Source: Hyphomicrobiales bacterium (GTDB lineage: Bacteria; Pseudomonadota; Alphaproteobacteria; Rhizobiales; RI-29). Taken from it: a stretch of 64,000 nucleotides of DNA. The DNA lies in contig WGLQ01000002.1 of assembly GCA_016125495.1 (NCBI GenBank), forward strand, positions 276,969-340,968. Reading direction: 5' to 3'. Of the stretch, positions 44,766-53,028 are shown one piece after another. The first letter of the stretch is position 1. Each line of letters starts with the position of its first letter. A model generated the notes under the pieces. That model was not told the origin of the DNA, did no database searches, and was given only the letters and a program-made list of their open reading frames with translations. The position numbers and the translations under genes are program-made.

Positions 44766-45355
44766 GGTCGGGGCTCCCATGGTGCGTTGGCTTCTCGGAC
44801 ACTGAATGGAAGGATCATGGCACGATCTGCCGTCAGATTGAAGCATCGGCGGGCAGAAAGCGCAGATGAGGCGAAGATTTCGCCCGATCGCGCCCTCGCC
44901 GGGGTTGCGACCAGGGGGCGGCGCTTGTCGGGTGGTTCGTCGGGTCTCGCAAGTGCTCGACCCGACCTACCCCCTCGAGGAGGGGGCCGGAATCACGGCT
45001 CCCGGGCGCGGTGCAGCGTGGAGCAAAGCGGAACGGTGCGCCGCAGACCCGGGACCGCTCTCGTTCTGCTCCCTACGTGGCGACCCCGGATCAGCAGCGC
45101 GTCATTGGATGCCGCGCAGCATCCGGGGATCGTGAGGGGGGCGCGCCTGATCCGGGGACCTGCACACCACGGCTCCCGGGCGCGGTGCAGGGCGCAGCCG
45201 TGCGCCGCAGACCCGGGACCGCCGCGTTCTGCTCCCTTCCCCGCGACCCCGGACCAGCAGCGCGTCATTGCATGCCGCGCAGCATCCGGGGATCGTGAGG
45301 GGGGGCACCGCATCCGGGGATCGTGGGGGTGGCGCGCCGCCGGTCCTAGGCAGAA
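44766..45355. other. Long intergenic region carrying tandem repeats
   Basis: 590 bases separate the two paralogous protease genes, with no gene supported. The part near 44766-44990 has no recognised element. From 44994 onward it consists of the direct repeats described separately. Confidence 0.45.
44994..45339. repeat. Two-and-a-bit tandem copies of a 140-150-bp GC-rich intergenic repeat
   Basis: Copy 1 (44994-45141) and copy 2 (45168-45305) both begin CACGGCTCCCGGGCGCGGTG, share CGCCGCAGACCCGGGACCG, TTCTGCTCCCT and CAGCGCGTCATTG, and end CAGCATCCGGGGATCGTGAG followed by G's. A third, truncated copy (about 45309-45339) keeps only the end. The period is 174 bp. It is non-coding, internally palindromic in places, and of a kind common between genes in Rhizobiales genomes. 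Confidence 0.75.
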
Positions 45356-47320
45356 CTACCGCGACAACGACCGAGCCACCCGGAAGCCGAGGCTGACGTA
45401 TGGGTTGCCCGAATTGGTTCCGAACCTACTGGCGGAGCGCAGGTCAAATGGATCGTCGACCCAGGCACCGCCGCGAAGAACGCGGGACGCGCAGCCAGAG
45501 TCTGTGACAGCCGATCCGTTGGTCGGAGCGCGGGCGTAGCTCTCAACGTAGCAGTCATCGACCCATTCCCAGACATTGCCGTGCATGTCGTGCAGCCCGA
45601 ACGCATTCGGGGCAAACGAGCCGACCTCAACCGTCCTGTCTCGATAGGGGCCCTTGGGGCCGGACCCGTAGGTGTAGTTGCCGTCGTAGTTCGCCTGATC
45701 GGTCGTGATCGTCGCACTGAAAGAGAAGGGCGTCGTCGTGCCGGCCCGCGCCGCATACTCCCACTCGGCTTCGCTGAGCAGCCGATAGGCCGCGGCGCCC
45801 GAAAGGCCCAGCTTGCGGTTCAGCCAGGGTAAATACTGCCGCGTGATGTCGTCCCACCGGACGTTGATAACAGGCTGCCGACCGCGGCCCCAGCCCCGGT
45901 CTTGCGGCCGATCCGTGCAGCCGCCGCCCGCGACACATGCGTCCCACTCCGCGAACGTCACCTCGAACTTACCCACCGCGAACGGCTGGCGGATCGTCAC
46001 ACGCCGTTGCGGGCCTTCGTCTTCGTCGCGCCCTTCTTCGCTAGCTGGTGAGCCCATCATGAAACTACCGGCCGGTACCACGACCATCCGAGGTCCGCAG
46101 AGACTGCCGTGGCAGTCCTGGAACTCCCTCCGCGCCTCGTCGGCCGGATCGAGACAGACCCGCCCTTTGCCGACCACCTCGGTCATCACACCGGCGCAGC
46201 CCGCCGACGGGCTCGGCGCGGGGGCAAGCGCAGGCGTCTCGGGGAACGTCCCGACGGCAACCTTCTCCTCCCCGCAATTCAGCTCCCCCTGGCGGGCCGT
46301 CGCGTAGCGCGCGAAGGGACTCTGCCCATGCGCCTCCAGATAGCTCGCGAGCACTGCGCAACTCGTCGACCCCTGCACCGCCTGCCATTCCAACGCCGCT
46401 GGCGAGAGCGGCGCCTGTGGCGCGGCGCTGCTTTCGGTGCCGCCCCTCTCCTCCTCCCCCACCATCAGCCCGCGCAGCCGCTCGGAGCGCTCGGCGATCG
46501 CGGCCATGCGCTTGGCAGCCTTGAGTTCCGAGAGGCCGGCATAGTGCAGTCCGATCACCGTGCGCCGCCCGAAGTCGAACACCGGGGCGCCGGATGAGCC
46601 GACCTCGGTCGCGCATTCGTGGAGGAAATCCTCGCCCGCGAGCGCCGGGGCGCTGGTCTTGCAGGCGCCCAGAGAGATGTGCTGATCCTGGCCGCCCGGA
46701 TGGTGCACGATGAAGAGCGACGTATTGTCGCCCGGGTCGGCGGCGGCGAGCCGCACCCGGCCCCAGTCCTTGCCCGGCGCCCCGCGCACCCGGTGGATGG
46801 CGTAGTCGAGTTCGGCGCTCGCCTCGACCGGATCGAGTTCGAGGCCATACTGCTTCACCCCGGTCGCGTCCTTGAAGCGCAGATAACCCATCCAGAGCAG
46901 CGCGTCGGCGACCTTGCCGAGCGGATTGCCGGCGATGCAGTGGTAATTCGTCAGCACGAGGTCGTCGGCTACGAGGCTCGCGGTGCAATAACCGACCTTC
47001 GGGCGGCCGGGGCCGAAATCGCCCGAAAAGGCGATGCGCCCGACCGGGCGCGCGAGGGTGCGCAGGACGTCGGCCGGGCCGAGCTGGCGCACGTACTGCA
47101 TGGCGCCCCGCTGGCGCTGGCTGGCGACGCGGCTCAGCAGTTGCTCGCCGAGCGTCGACTGCTGGGCCGGCGGGTCGAGGTCGTAAATGGAGCCGGCGTC
47201 GAAGGTGGCGACCTGGGCGGTGGCGGGGGGCGCAAGGGCCAGCAGGGCGATGGCCAACACGGCGAAACGCGCGGCGAGGCGGGTCGCAGCCCTCGGGGTG
47301 GTCTTTCCGGCGCTCGTCAT
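45356..47320 (-). CDS. Exported trypsin-like serine protease fused to an FGE/SUMF1-like domain lacking catalytic cysteines
   Basis: 654 residues from ATG 47320 behind GGGGGAG. The signal peptide (about 1-36) is followed by GSIYDLDPPAQQST, shared with the WD40-protease neighbour. The protease has His127 (LTNYHC), Asp172 (ELDYAIH) and Ser243 (EVGSSGAP). A module about 265-350 (KRMAAIAERSERLRGL, LSPAALEWQAVQGSTSCAVL) also matches the paralogue. The C-terminal FGE-sulfatase fold (about 411-650) shows RMVVVPAGSFMMGSP, YRLLSEAEWEYAARAG, HDMHGNVWEWVDDC and LGFRVA. Where true FGE has RGGSFxCHxSYC, this has RGGAWVDDPFDL, so both active-site Cys are missing. It is therefore probably a binding domain and no oxidase. 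Confidence 0.87.
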   Translation of the reverse strand: MTSAGKTTPRAATRLAARFAVLAIALLALAPPATAQVATFDAGSIYDLDPPAQQSTLGEQLLSRVASQRQRGAMQYVRQLGPADVLRTLARPVGRIAFSGDFGPGRPKVGYCTASLVADDLVLTNYHCIAGNPLGKVADALLWMGYLRFKDATGVKQYGLELDPVEASAELDYAIHRVRGAPGKDWGRVRLAAADPGDNTSLFIVHHPGGQDQHISLGACKTSAPALAGEDFLHECATEVGSSGAPVFDFGRRTVIGLHYAGLSELKAAKRMAAIAERSERLRGLMVGEEERGGTESSAAPQAPLSPAALEWQAVQGSTSCAVLASYLEAHGQSPFARYATARQGELNCGEEKVAVGTFPETPALAPAPSPSAGCAGVMTEVVGKGRVCLDPADEARREFQDCHGSLCGPRMVVVPAGSFMMGSPASEEGRDEDEGPQRRVTIRQPFAVGKFEVTFAEWDACVAGGGCTDRPQDRGWGRGRQPVINVRWDDITRQYLPWLNRKLGLSGAAAYRLLSEAEWEYAARAGTTTPFSFSATITTDQANYDGNYTYGSGPKGPYRDRTVEVGSFAPNAFGLHDMHGNVWEWVDDCYVESYARAPTNGSAVTDSGCASRVLRGGAWVDDPFDLRSASRFGTNSGNPYVSLGFRVARSLSR

Positions 47321-47377
47321 CTGCGACTCCCCCGTGCGTTCTTTTCCTCTTGGCCGCTCCACGCCCGCCGGTCGCTC

Positions 47378-47950
47378 CTACCGGTGTGCGATGTTGAAGC
47401 CGATGGTGATGGCGCCGACGGGCTTGCCGGCGATGAAGAGCGTGCGGCTCAGCTGCTGGGACCAGGTCTGTGTCGAATCGTCGAAATCGGTGCGGTCCTC
47501 GAAGACGGCCTGGGAGGCGGCGGCGTAGGTCTTCTGCCACTTGTCCTCGTCGCCCTGCCAATAGTCCGTCGTCTTGGGGTGGACCGCGATGTTGCAGCCC
47601 TTGACGTCCATCAGGATGATCTCCGTGACGCGGCCCTTGCTCGCCTCGATGATGGTCGCGAGGTGGCGCGCGAGGGGCGAGGCGAGCATCGGGTCGATGA
47701 GCGCGGCATCGCCAGCCCGCCAGCGCTTGTCGATGGCGACGATGGCGGCTTCATCGAGGTTCGCGCAGGGCGCGTCCGCCGGCTTGAAGGCGGCGCGGAA
47801 GGCGGCGTCGGCCTCGAGTTCGGTCACGATGCGGTCGAAGTGCGGCACGTAGCCCTTCTGGGCGGTATCGGCGGGATCGGCGAGGGCCGGCACCCCCGGC
47901 CCGAGCAAAGCCGCAGCAACCGTCGCCACCCGAAACAGATTTCCCCCCAT
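47378..47950 (-). CDS. Uncharacterised exported protein (possible Cache-like sensor domain), 190 aa
   Basis: The start is ATG 47950 with GGAGGAAATGAC before it. A signal peptide (about 1-24, VATVAAALLGPGVPALA) precedes a single periplasmic domain. It is a mixed alpha/beta fold with an N-terminal helix, a central strand IILMDVKGCNIAVHPKTTDY and a final strand pair RTLFIAGKPVGAITIGFNI. That resembles an isolated dCache/sCache-like ligand-binding domain, although no motif proves it. It lies 57 bases upstream of the FGE-protease on the same strand. Confidence 0.65.
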   Translation of the reverse strand: MGGNLFRVATVAAALLGPGVPALADPADTAQKGYVPHFDRIVTELEADAAFRAAFKPADAPCANLDEAAIVAIDKRWRAGDAALIDPMLASPLARHLATIIEASKGRVTEIILMDVKGCNIAVHPKTTDYWQGDEDKWQKTYAAASQAVFEDRTDFDDSTQTWSQQLSRTLFIAGKPVGAITIGFNIAHR

Positions 47951-48031
47951 GTCATTTCCTCCCGACCGTTGACACCGAACCTGCGCGCCACCCCGTTCCC
48001 CTGGCGCGTCAACCCATGCAGCCGGAACCTT

Positions 48032-48805
48032 CTACTTGCAGAGCGAGCGCATGTGCGAGACCACGACATCCGCGCTCGCGCCGAGCGGAGCGAATCCGAC
48101 GCGCCGGTTCTCAGGCGCGAGCCCGTCGGCGGCATTCTTCAGGATGCGCTCGCCGACGCCGATGGCGATGAGGCGGGTGGGGGGAACGCCCTGCGAGACG
48201 AGCGCGGAGGCGAGCGCCTCGGCCCGGGCGCGTGAGAGGCGGCAATTGTAGGCGTCGGCGCCCTTGGCGTCCGTGTGACCGAGGACGAGAAAGGCGAGAT
48301 CGCGTGTCGCATCGTCCTTCAGAGCGGTCGCGAGCTGGGCGACCTTACCCTCCTCGCCGGGCGCGAAGGCGGTCGAATCGTAGGCAAAATAGACGTTGGC
48401 TTCGACCATGGCGAGTTGTGGGGCCTGGCTCGCGACCGGCGTCTGGGGTGCCGCGAAGCTCACCGGCTCGCCGCGCTTCACCACGGGTTCGCCAGCGGAA
48501 TAATCCACGATCACCGTTTCGAGCTGGTGCTGGAGGGCCGACTCGAGACCGCCATCGGTCTTGTTCTCCCTGGCGAGGTGGCAGCTGACGCGGTCGGAGG
48601 GATCGGCGAGGCATTTGGCAAGGTGGTTCTCGGTCGTTTCGCCGAGAGGCTTGGCATTCGGGTCGCCCCAGAGCCCGCCCTGCCCAAGGAAAACCTCCGG
48701 GGTCTGGGCCGAGGCCGCGACGGGCGAAAGCAGCAGGAACCCGGCCGCGACGAGGGCAGCGAACGAGGGCAGGGTCATATTTGGCTGGGGACGCGTGGCG
48801 GGCAT
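48032..48805 (-). CDS. OmpA-family exported protein
   Basis: 257 residues from ATG 48805 with GAGG upstream. After a signal peptide (about 1-34) comes an unknown region (about 35-120). The C-terminal about 130 residues form an OmpA/MotB peptidoglycan-binding-like domain: ANVYFAYDSTAFAPGEEGKV, FLVLGHTDAKGADAYNCRLS, RARAEALASALVSQGVPPTR and PENRRVGF. The Asp in GHTD and the Arg in the helical RARAEAL motif, which contact diaminopimelate, are kept. It may anchor the neighbouring secreted proteins to the cell wall. It shares SAGEPVV/VVDY-type motifs with the DUF4384 protein upstream. Confidence 0.8.
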   Translation of the reverse strand: MPATRPQPNMTLPSFAALVAAGFLLLSPVAASAQTPEVFLGQGGLWGDPNAKPLGETTENHLAKCLADPSDRVSCHLARENKTDGGLESALQHQLETVIVDYSAGEPVVKRGEPVSFAAPQTPVASQAPQLAMVEANVYFAYDSTAFAPGEEGKVAQLATALKDDATRDLAFLVLGHTDAKGADAYNCRLSRARAEALASALVSQGVPPTRLIAIGVGERILKNAADGLAPENRRVGFAPLGASADVVVSHMRSLCK

Positions 48806-48859
48806 GGCGTTGTCCTCGGCTCTGGTTTCGGGGAGTGGAAACATTCCGCGACCGAGCGG

Positions 48860-50464
48860 TCAGGGAGCGATCTTGATCCTCAAGCTGCGGCGGATGATCT
48901 CGCCCTCGCCGGCGGGGGTCGGTGCGTCGTAGTCGACGACGACCGTCTCCAATGTCTTTTCCTCGTAGTTTTCGGGACTGGTCGAGCCGTCGGAGCAGGC
49001 GACTTCGGCCGTTACATGGCGTTCGGTGGCGACGGCACCGGGCGAGGCGTTGCAGAGGGCGATGAAGGTCTCGGTGCCGGCATCGCCCGCGCGCATCGAG
49101 CCGCGCGGTGGAAAGCGGAAGGTCTCGCCGGCCTTCAGCAATCGGTCCTCGACCTTGGGGTGCGGCAGGAGGACGCAGCTGCGGCCCCTGTCGTCGACGT
49201 TGATGAGCGTCAGACGGCAGTCGACCGGGGGCACCAGCGTCAGCGCCATCGGATCACCCGGCCGAAAGCTCGCCTGGCTGGCGAAGAAGCCGAAGTCGGC
49301 GCGCTCGACGGGTTTGGGCGCGAGCGGCGTCGCCGCCGGCAATTCGGTGACGGCGGGCGCCGTGGTCACCGCGGGCGTCTCGCCGGTGGCGGGGACGCTT
49401 GGCGTTTCAGCGACGGTGTCGGTGGTCGTGGCGGGGGCCGACGTGACGGTTGGGGAGGTGGCCGGCGGCTCGCAACCGGCGCGGCGCGAAACCGGGATGA
49501 CGGCCTGATAGCGAATGAGGTCGAGGATGCCGCCGTTCTCGTACAGTGTCACGGTGACCTCGAGGACGCTGTCGCCGAGGGGGGAGGCCTCGGCGAGCAC
49601 CTCGAGTTCGCGGCCTTCGAGAACACCCTCGGGCGAATCGCCGCTCGCCTGGCGGATCTGCGGCCATTCGGTGCTCTCGCCCAGTGCGAGCCCCTGACGG
49701 CGCATGTCGAAGACGAGGGCGGTGACGTCCCGGCCCATGCCGCGCTTCAAGGCACACTCTCCGGGCAGGTCCGCGCGTCCGACGATGGTGAGTTTGCCGG
49801 CCGCCGCGATCTCCTTGCCCATGCGCTGGACGGCGTCGATCAGGGCACCGCCGAGGACGACGAAGTCGCCCTCGCCCGAAGCGCGGGTGCGCGGCTCGAA
49901 GGTCGTGGCGTCGAGCGAGAGGACCGCCGTTTCGGTGCAGCCATAGCCGCCCGAGGCATCGCGGCCGAGCATGTTGATCTGGAGCTGGAGGAGGTCGGGC
50001 GTCGGGCGGGCGGTGTCGAAGACGACGACGATCGGCGCATCGTAGCGCTTGGCGAGCGTATCGCGCAGTTCGATCGCCGCGTTCGGGCCGCCGCGCACGA
50101 GTGATGGCAGCACGCCGGCCGGCTCGATCGGGTTGGCGCGAAATCCCTTGATGGTGCCGATTTCGGCGGCGGCGGCGGAATTGAGGGCGCGGCGATCGGG
50201 CGGATCGAGATGGATGTTGAGCGGCGGCACGCCGATGAACAGCACCTCGCGCTCGCCGGCCGAGGAATGGCCGGTGCAGGCGTTGAGGCGGAGCGCGAGA
50301 CCGGTCATCTCGCCGCGCAGGGCGATGCGGAACGGGTAGGCGTCGCTTTCGGCAGCGATCGCCGTGCCGGCTCCGACGAACGGAATGGAGAATACGAGCG
50401 CCGCGAGCGCGGTCCGGGCGCTGCTGGCGATCCGGCTCGGGCGAGGAAATCTTGGAGATGGCAT
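48860..50464 (-). CDS. Exported protein with C-terminal DUF4384 domain, 534 aa
   Basis: The start is ATG 50464. A signal peptide (about 1-37, ALAALVFSIPFVGAGTAIAA) is followed by an alpha/beta domain (about 40-330) resembling a CsgG/curli-like or peptide-binding fold, with conserved VVVFDTARPTPDLLQLQINM. A Thr/Ala/Pro-rich linker (about 331-385) comes next. The end (about 388-500: ASFRPGDPMALTLVPPVDCR, INVDDRGRSCVLLPHP) is DUF4384. Such domains are often attached to exported caspase-like or protease proteins. It is the first gene of the minus-strand secreted cluster and probably heads the operon. Confidence 0.75.
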   Translation of the reverse strand: MPSPRFPRPSRIASSARTALAALVFSIPFVGAGTAIAAESDAYPFRIALRGEMTGLALRLNACTGHSSAGEREVLFIGVPPLNIHLDPPDRRALNSAAAAEIGTIKGFRANPIEPAGVLPSLVRGGPNAAIELRDTLAKRYDAPIVVVFDTARPTPDLLQLQINMLGRDASGGYGCTETAVLSLDATTFEPRTRASGEGDFVVLGGALIDAVQRMGKEIAAAGKLTIVGRADLPGECALKRGMGRDVTALVFDMRRQGLALGESTEWPQIRQASGDSPEGVLEGRELEVLAEASPLGDSVLEVTVTLYENGGILDLIRYQAVIPVSRRAGCEPPATSPTVTSAPATTTDTVAETPSVPATGETPAVTTAPAVTELPAATPLAPKPVERADFGFFASQASFRPGDPMALTLVPPVDCRLTLINVDDRGRSCVLLPHPKVEDRLLKAGETFRFPPRGSMRAGDAGTETFIALCNASPGAVATERHVTAEVACSDGSTSPENYEEKTLETVVVDYDAPTPAGEGEIIRRSLRIKIAP

Positions 50465-50599
50465 CGCATGCCCCCAGTCAAAAATCCTGAATGTTCGTTC
50501 AGACTACTGGAAGCACGAGGTGGAAACGAGTCCTCGTGGCGCGCGGCAAAGAATGACAGAGGGTGGGCGAAGTCGGCAACGGTTGCGTGACGGCAGGCC

Positions 50600-51628
50600 T
50601 CAATGGGCCCGCGCGACACAGAATTCGACGACCTCGGCAAGCGCCCGGCGCGCCTCGCTCTCGGGAAAGATGGCGAGCGCATCACGCGCGATGGCGCCAT
50701 AGTGGCGGGCGCGCTCGATGGTGTCCTCGATCGCGCGGTGGCGGCTCATCAGCTCGATGGCGTGATCGAGATCGCCGTCCTCGATGGTCCCTTCCTGCAG
50801 CGTGCGCCGCCAGAAGGTGCGCTCGTCGGCGTTGCCCCGCCGGTAGGAGAGCACGACGGGCAGCGTGATCTTGCCTTCGCGGAAGTCGTCGCCCACCGAT
50901 TTGCCGAGGCGCGCCTGTTCTCCCGAATAGTCGAGGGCGTCGTCGACCAGCTGGAAGGCGAGGCCGAGGTTCTTGCCGTAGGAGCGCAATGCGGCGGCTT
51001 CGTCGGCCGGGCGTTCGGCGATCGAGGCACCGACCTCGGAGGCGGCGGAAAAGAGGGCGGCCGTCTTGGCATTGATGACGGCGAGGTACTCGTCCTCGGT
51101 CGTCGCCGTGTTCTTGGCGGCGGCGAGCTGCATCACCTCGCCCTCGGCGATCACGGCGGCGGCGTGCGAGAGGATGCGCAGACACTCGAGCGAGCCGACC
51201 TCGACCATCATCTGGAACGACTGGCCAAGCAGATAGTCCCCGACGAGGACGCTCGCCTGATTGCCCCAGAGGAGGCGGGCCGTCTTGCGGCCGCGGCGCA
51301 GATCGCTCTCGTCCACGACGTCGTCGTGCAGCAGGGTGGCGGTGTGCATGAACTCGACCGACGCCGCGAGCAGCACGTGGCCGTCGCCGTGATAACCGCA
51401 GAGGCGGGCGGCCGCGAGCGTCAGCATCGGGCGCAGCCGCTTGCCGCCCGAGTCGATCAGGTGACGGGCGAGTTCGGGAATGAGGTCGACGTTGGAGTGG
51501 GCCTTGTCGATGATGATCGCGTTGACGCGCCCCATGTCCTCCTGGACGAGGGCCAGCAACGGGCGCAAGCTGGCGATCGGGTCGCGCGCGTCATCGATTG
51601 AAACGACAACACCCAATGTGCACCTCAC
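50600..51628 (-). CDS. ispB: Trans-polyprenyl diphosphate synthase (octaprenyl/decaprenyl type)
   Basis: About 342 residues from GTG 51628; TTG 51616, with AGGTG upstream, is a possible alternative start. Both aspartate-rich motifs are present: FARM in TATLLHDDVVDESDLRRG and SARM in AFQLVDDALDYSG. GGKRLRPMLTLAAARL binds isopentenyl diphosphate. The product is the ubiquinone side chain. Alphaproteobacteria usually make decaprenyl or octaprenyl chains; length cannot be read from sequence. It is divergent from the DUF2007 gene. Confidence 0.9.
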   Translation of the reverse strand: MRCTLGVVVSIDDARDPIASLRPLLALVQEDMGRVNAIIIDKAHSNVDLIPELARHLIDSGGKRLRPMLTLAAARLCGYHGDGHVLLAASVEFMHTATLLHDDVVDESDLRRGRKTARLLWGNQASVLVGDYLLGQSFQMMVEVGSLECLRILSHAAAVIAEGEVMQLAAAKNTATTEDEYLAVINAKTAALFSAASEVGASIAERPADEAAALRSYGKNLGLAFQLVDDALDYSGEQARLGKSVGDDFREGKITLPVVLSYRRGNADERTFWRRTLQEGTIEDGDLDHAIELMSRHRAIEDTIERARHYGAIARDALAIFPESEARRALAEVVEFCVARAH

Positions 51629-51938
51629 TGTCCTGTCGCGTCGCCAATCGGCGTCCGCCGAGCGCCCCGCCGGAGCCAGGCAGCGCCAGGGCCGAGCCAA
51701 GGACATCATAACCTTCGCATGTCCTTTTCGGGCAACCAAATATGCCGACAGCCGATCGGGATCAACCCGAGGACGGACGTTGCGGGACAGATCGTGCACG
51801 GGGCGATGGTCCGGCGGCCGTGCTCCGGGCGTCGGACGCGCCTGTGACGACCGTTTTGCAGCCGCCGACGAGATTGCGGTGGCGAGCGCGATGGGGCAAT
51901 CGAGAGGCAGCGACTGCGGCGCCAGCGGAGTTGCGGCG
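51629..51938. other. Divergent intergenic region between polyprenyl synthase and DUF2007 genes
   Basis: 310 GC-rich bases; no gene, clear promoter or operator could be recognised. GGAG (51926-51929) is the ribosome-binding site of the gene at 51939. Confidence 0.4.
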
Positions 51939-52190
51939 ATGCGTGAACTGATCAGGGCCAATGATCCCGTTTTGATCTCTTTCGTCGGAGTTCTGCTCAC
52001 CGAGGCAGGCATTGCGCATGTGGTGGTGGATCAGAACATGAGCGTGCTCGAGGGCTCGGTCGGAATCCTCGCCGCCCGCGTTCTGGTCGGGCACGGGGAA
52101 TTCGCAGAGGCCCGAAGGGTTTTGGTCGAAGCGGGCATCGGACACGAAATTTCGCGCTGGGGTGGACCAGCGGAGGACGGCGGGGCGTGA
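51939..52190 (+). CDS. DUF2007-family protein, 83 aa
   Basis: A small soluble protein starting at ATG 51939, behind GGAG. MRELIRANDPVLISFVGVLL and VDQNMSVLEGSVGILAARVL are the DUF2007 ('putative signal transducing protein', PII-like fold) pattern. The role is unknown. The stop overlaps the next start (GTGA), so it is coupled to the methyltransferase. Placement next to ispB and a TrmN6-like gene is common in Rhizobiales. Confidence 0.82.
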   Translation: MRELIRANDPVLISFVGVLLTEAGIAHVVVDQNMSVLEGSVGILAARVLVGHGEFAEARRVLVEAGIGHEISRWGGPAEDGGA

Positions 52191-52996
52191 AGGTGGAACG
52201 ACAGGGCGTGCGGTCCGGGGCCGAGGGCGATGGCGCCGCGCACGGCGAGACGGTCGATGCCTTCCTTGGCGGCCAACTCATGATCCGCCAGCCCGAGGAG
52301 GGCTATCGCGCCGGTCTCGATGCCGTGCTGCTCGCGGCAAGTGTCGGCGACTCTCGGGGCGCGGGCGGCCGCCTCGTCGACCTCGGGTCGGGTGTCGGGG
52401 TGGTGGCGCTCGCAGCAGCCCGGCGGCTCGAGGGGCTCGAGGCCATCGGTATTGAACTGGCGCCGCGCCTCGTTGCGATGGCGCGCGCGAATGCCGAGGC
52501 GAACCAACTCGCCAGCCGGGTCGGCTTCGTTACGGGCGACGTGCTCGAGGCGGGCATCGCCGGGCGGGGGCTGCTCGAGGGGTCACGGTTCTCCGTCGTC
52601 ACCATCAATCCACCGTTCCACGAATCCGCCAGCATGCGCCTTCCGAAGGCGCCGCTGCGCTCGCTGGCCCATGCCATGCCGATGGCCGATCTCGCCGGAT
52701 GGATCGAAGCGGCGGCGCGGCTCACGGAGAGGGGGGGCGAATTGATCGTCGTTCATCGGGCTGCCGCGCTCGGGGCCCTCCTTTCCGCGCTCGAGGGCAG
52801 GTTCGGTGGTATCGAGGTCCTGGCGCTGCACCCTCGCCGGGGGGCGCCCGCCAAGCGAGTCCTGGTTCGCGCGCGCCGCGCGAGCCGGGCGCCCCTCCAA
52901 TTGCTCGACGGGGTGGCGTTGCATGTGGACGAAGGCGGCTTTGCCCCCCACATCGACGATGTGCTGCGCCATGGCGTCGCAATGGAGTGGGCGTGA
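52187..52996 (+). CDS. SAM-dependent N6-adenine tRNA methyltransferase, TrmN6-like
   Basis: 269 residues from GTG 52187, which overlaps the DUF2007 stop by four bases. Motif I LVDLGSGVGVVALAAARRL binds SAM, GIELAPRLVAMARANAEAN is the next strand/helix, and the catalytic NPPF (VVTINPPFHES) is typical of adenine N6-methyltransferases. E. coli TrmN6 methylates A37 of tRNA-Val. The tail is longer than in TrmN6 (about 245). The S49 peptidase follows after 32 bases. Confidence 0.85.
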   Translation: MKVERQGVRSGAEGDGAAHGETVDAFLGGQLMIRQPEEGYRAGLDAVLLAASVGDSRGAGGRLVDLGSGVGVVALAAARRLEGLEAIGIELAPRLVAMARANAEANQLASRVGFVTGDVLEAGIAGRGLLEGSRFSVVTINPPFHESASMRLPKAPLRSLAHAMPMADLAGWIEAAARLTERGGELIVVHRAAALGALLSALEGRFGGIEVLALHPRRGAPAKRVLVRARRASRAPLQLLDGVALHVDEGGFAPHIDDVLRHGVAMEWA

Positions 52997-53028
52997 GTGC
53001 CGGGGCGCGGCACAGGACGGAGCGGACC

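Noticed and set aside
43026-45539. 837-codon plus-strand frame antisense to the WD40-protease gene
   Set aside because: The opposite strand has a clear signal peptide, triad and WD40 repeats; this frame is only its mirror.
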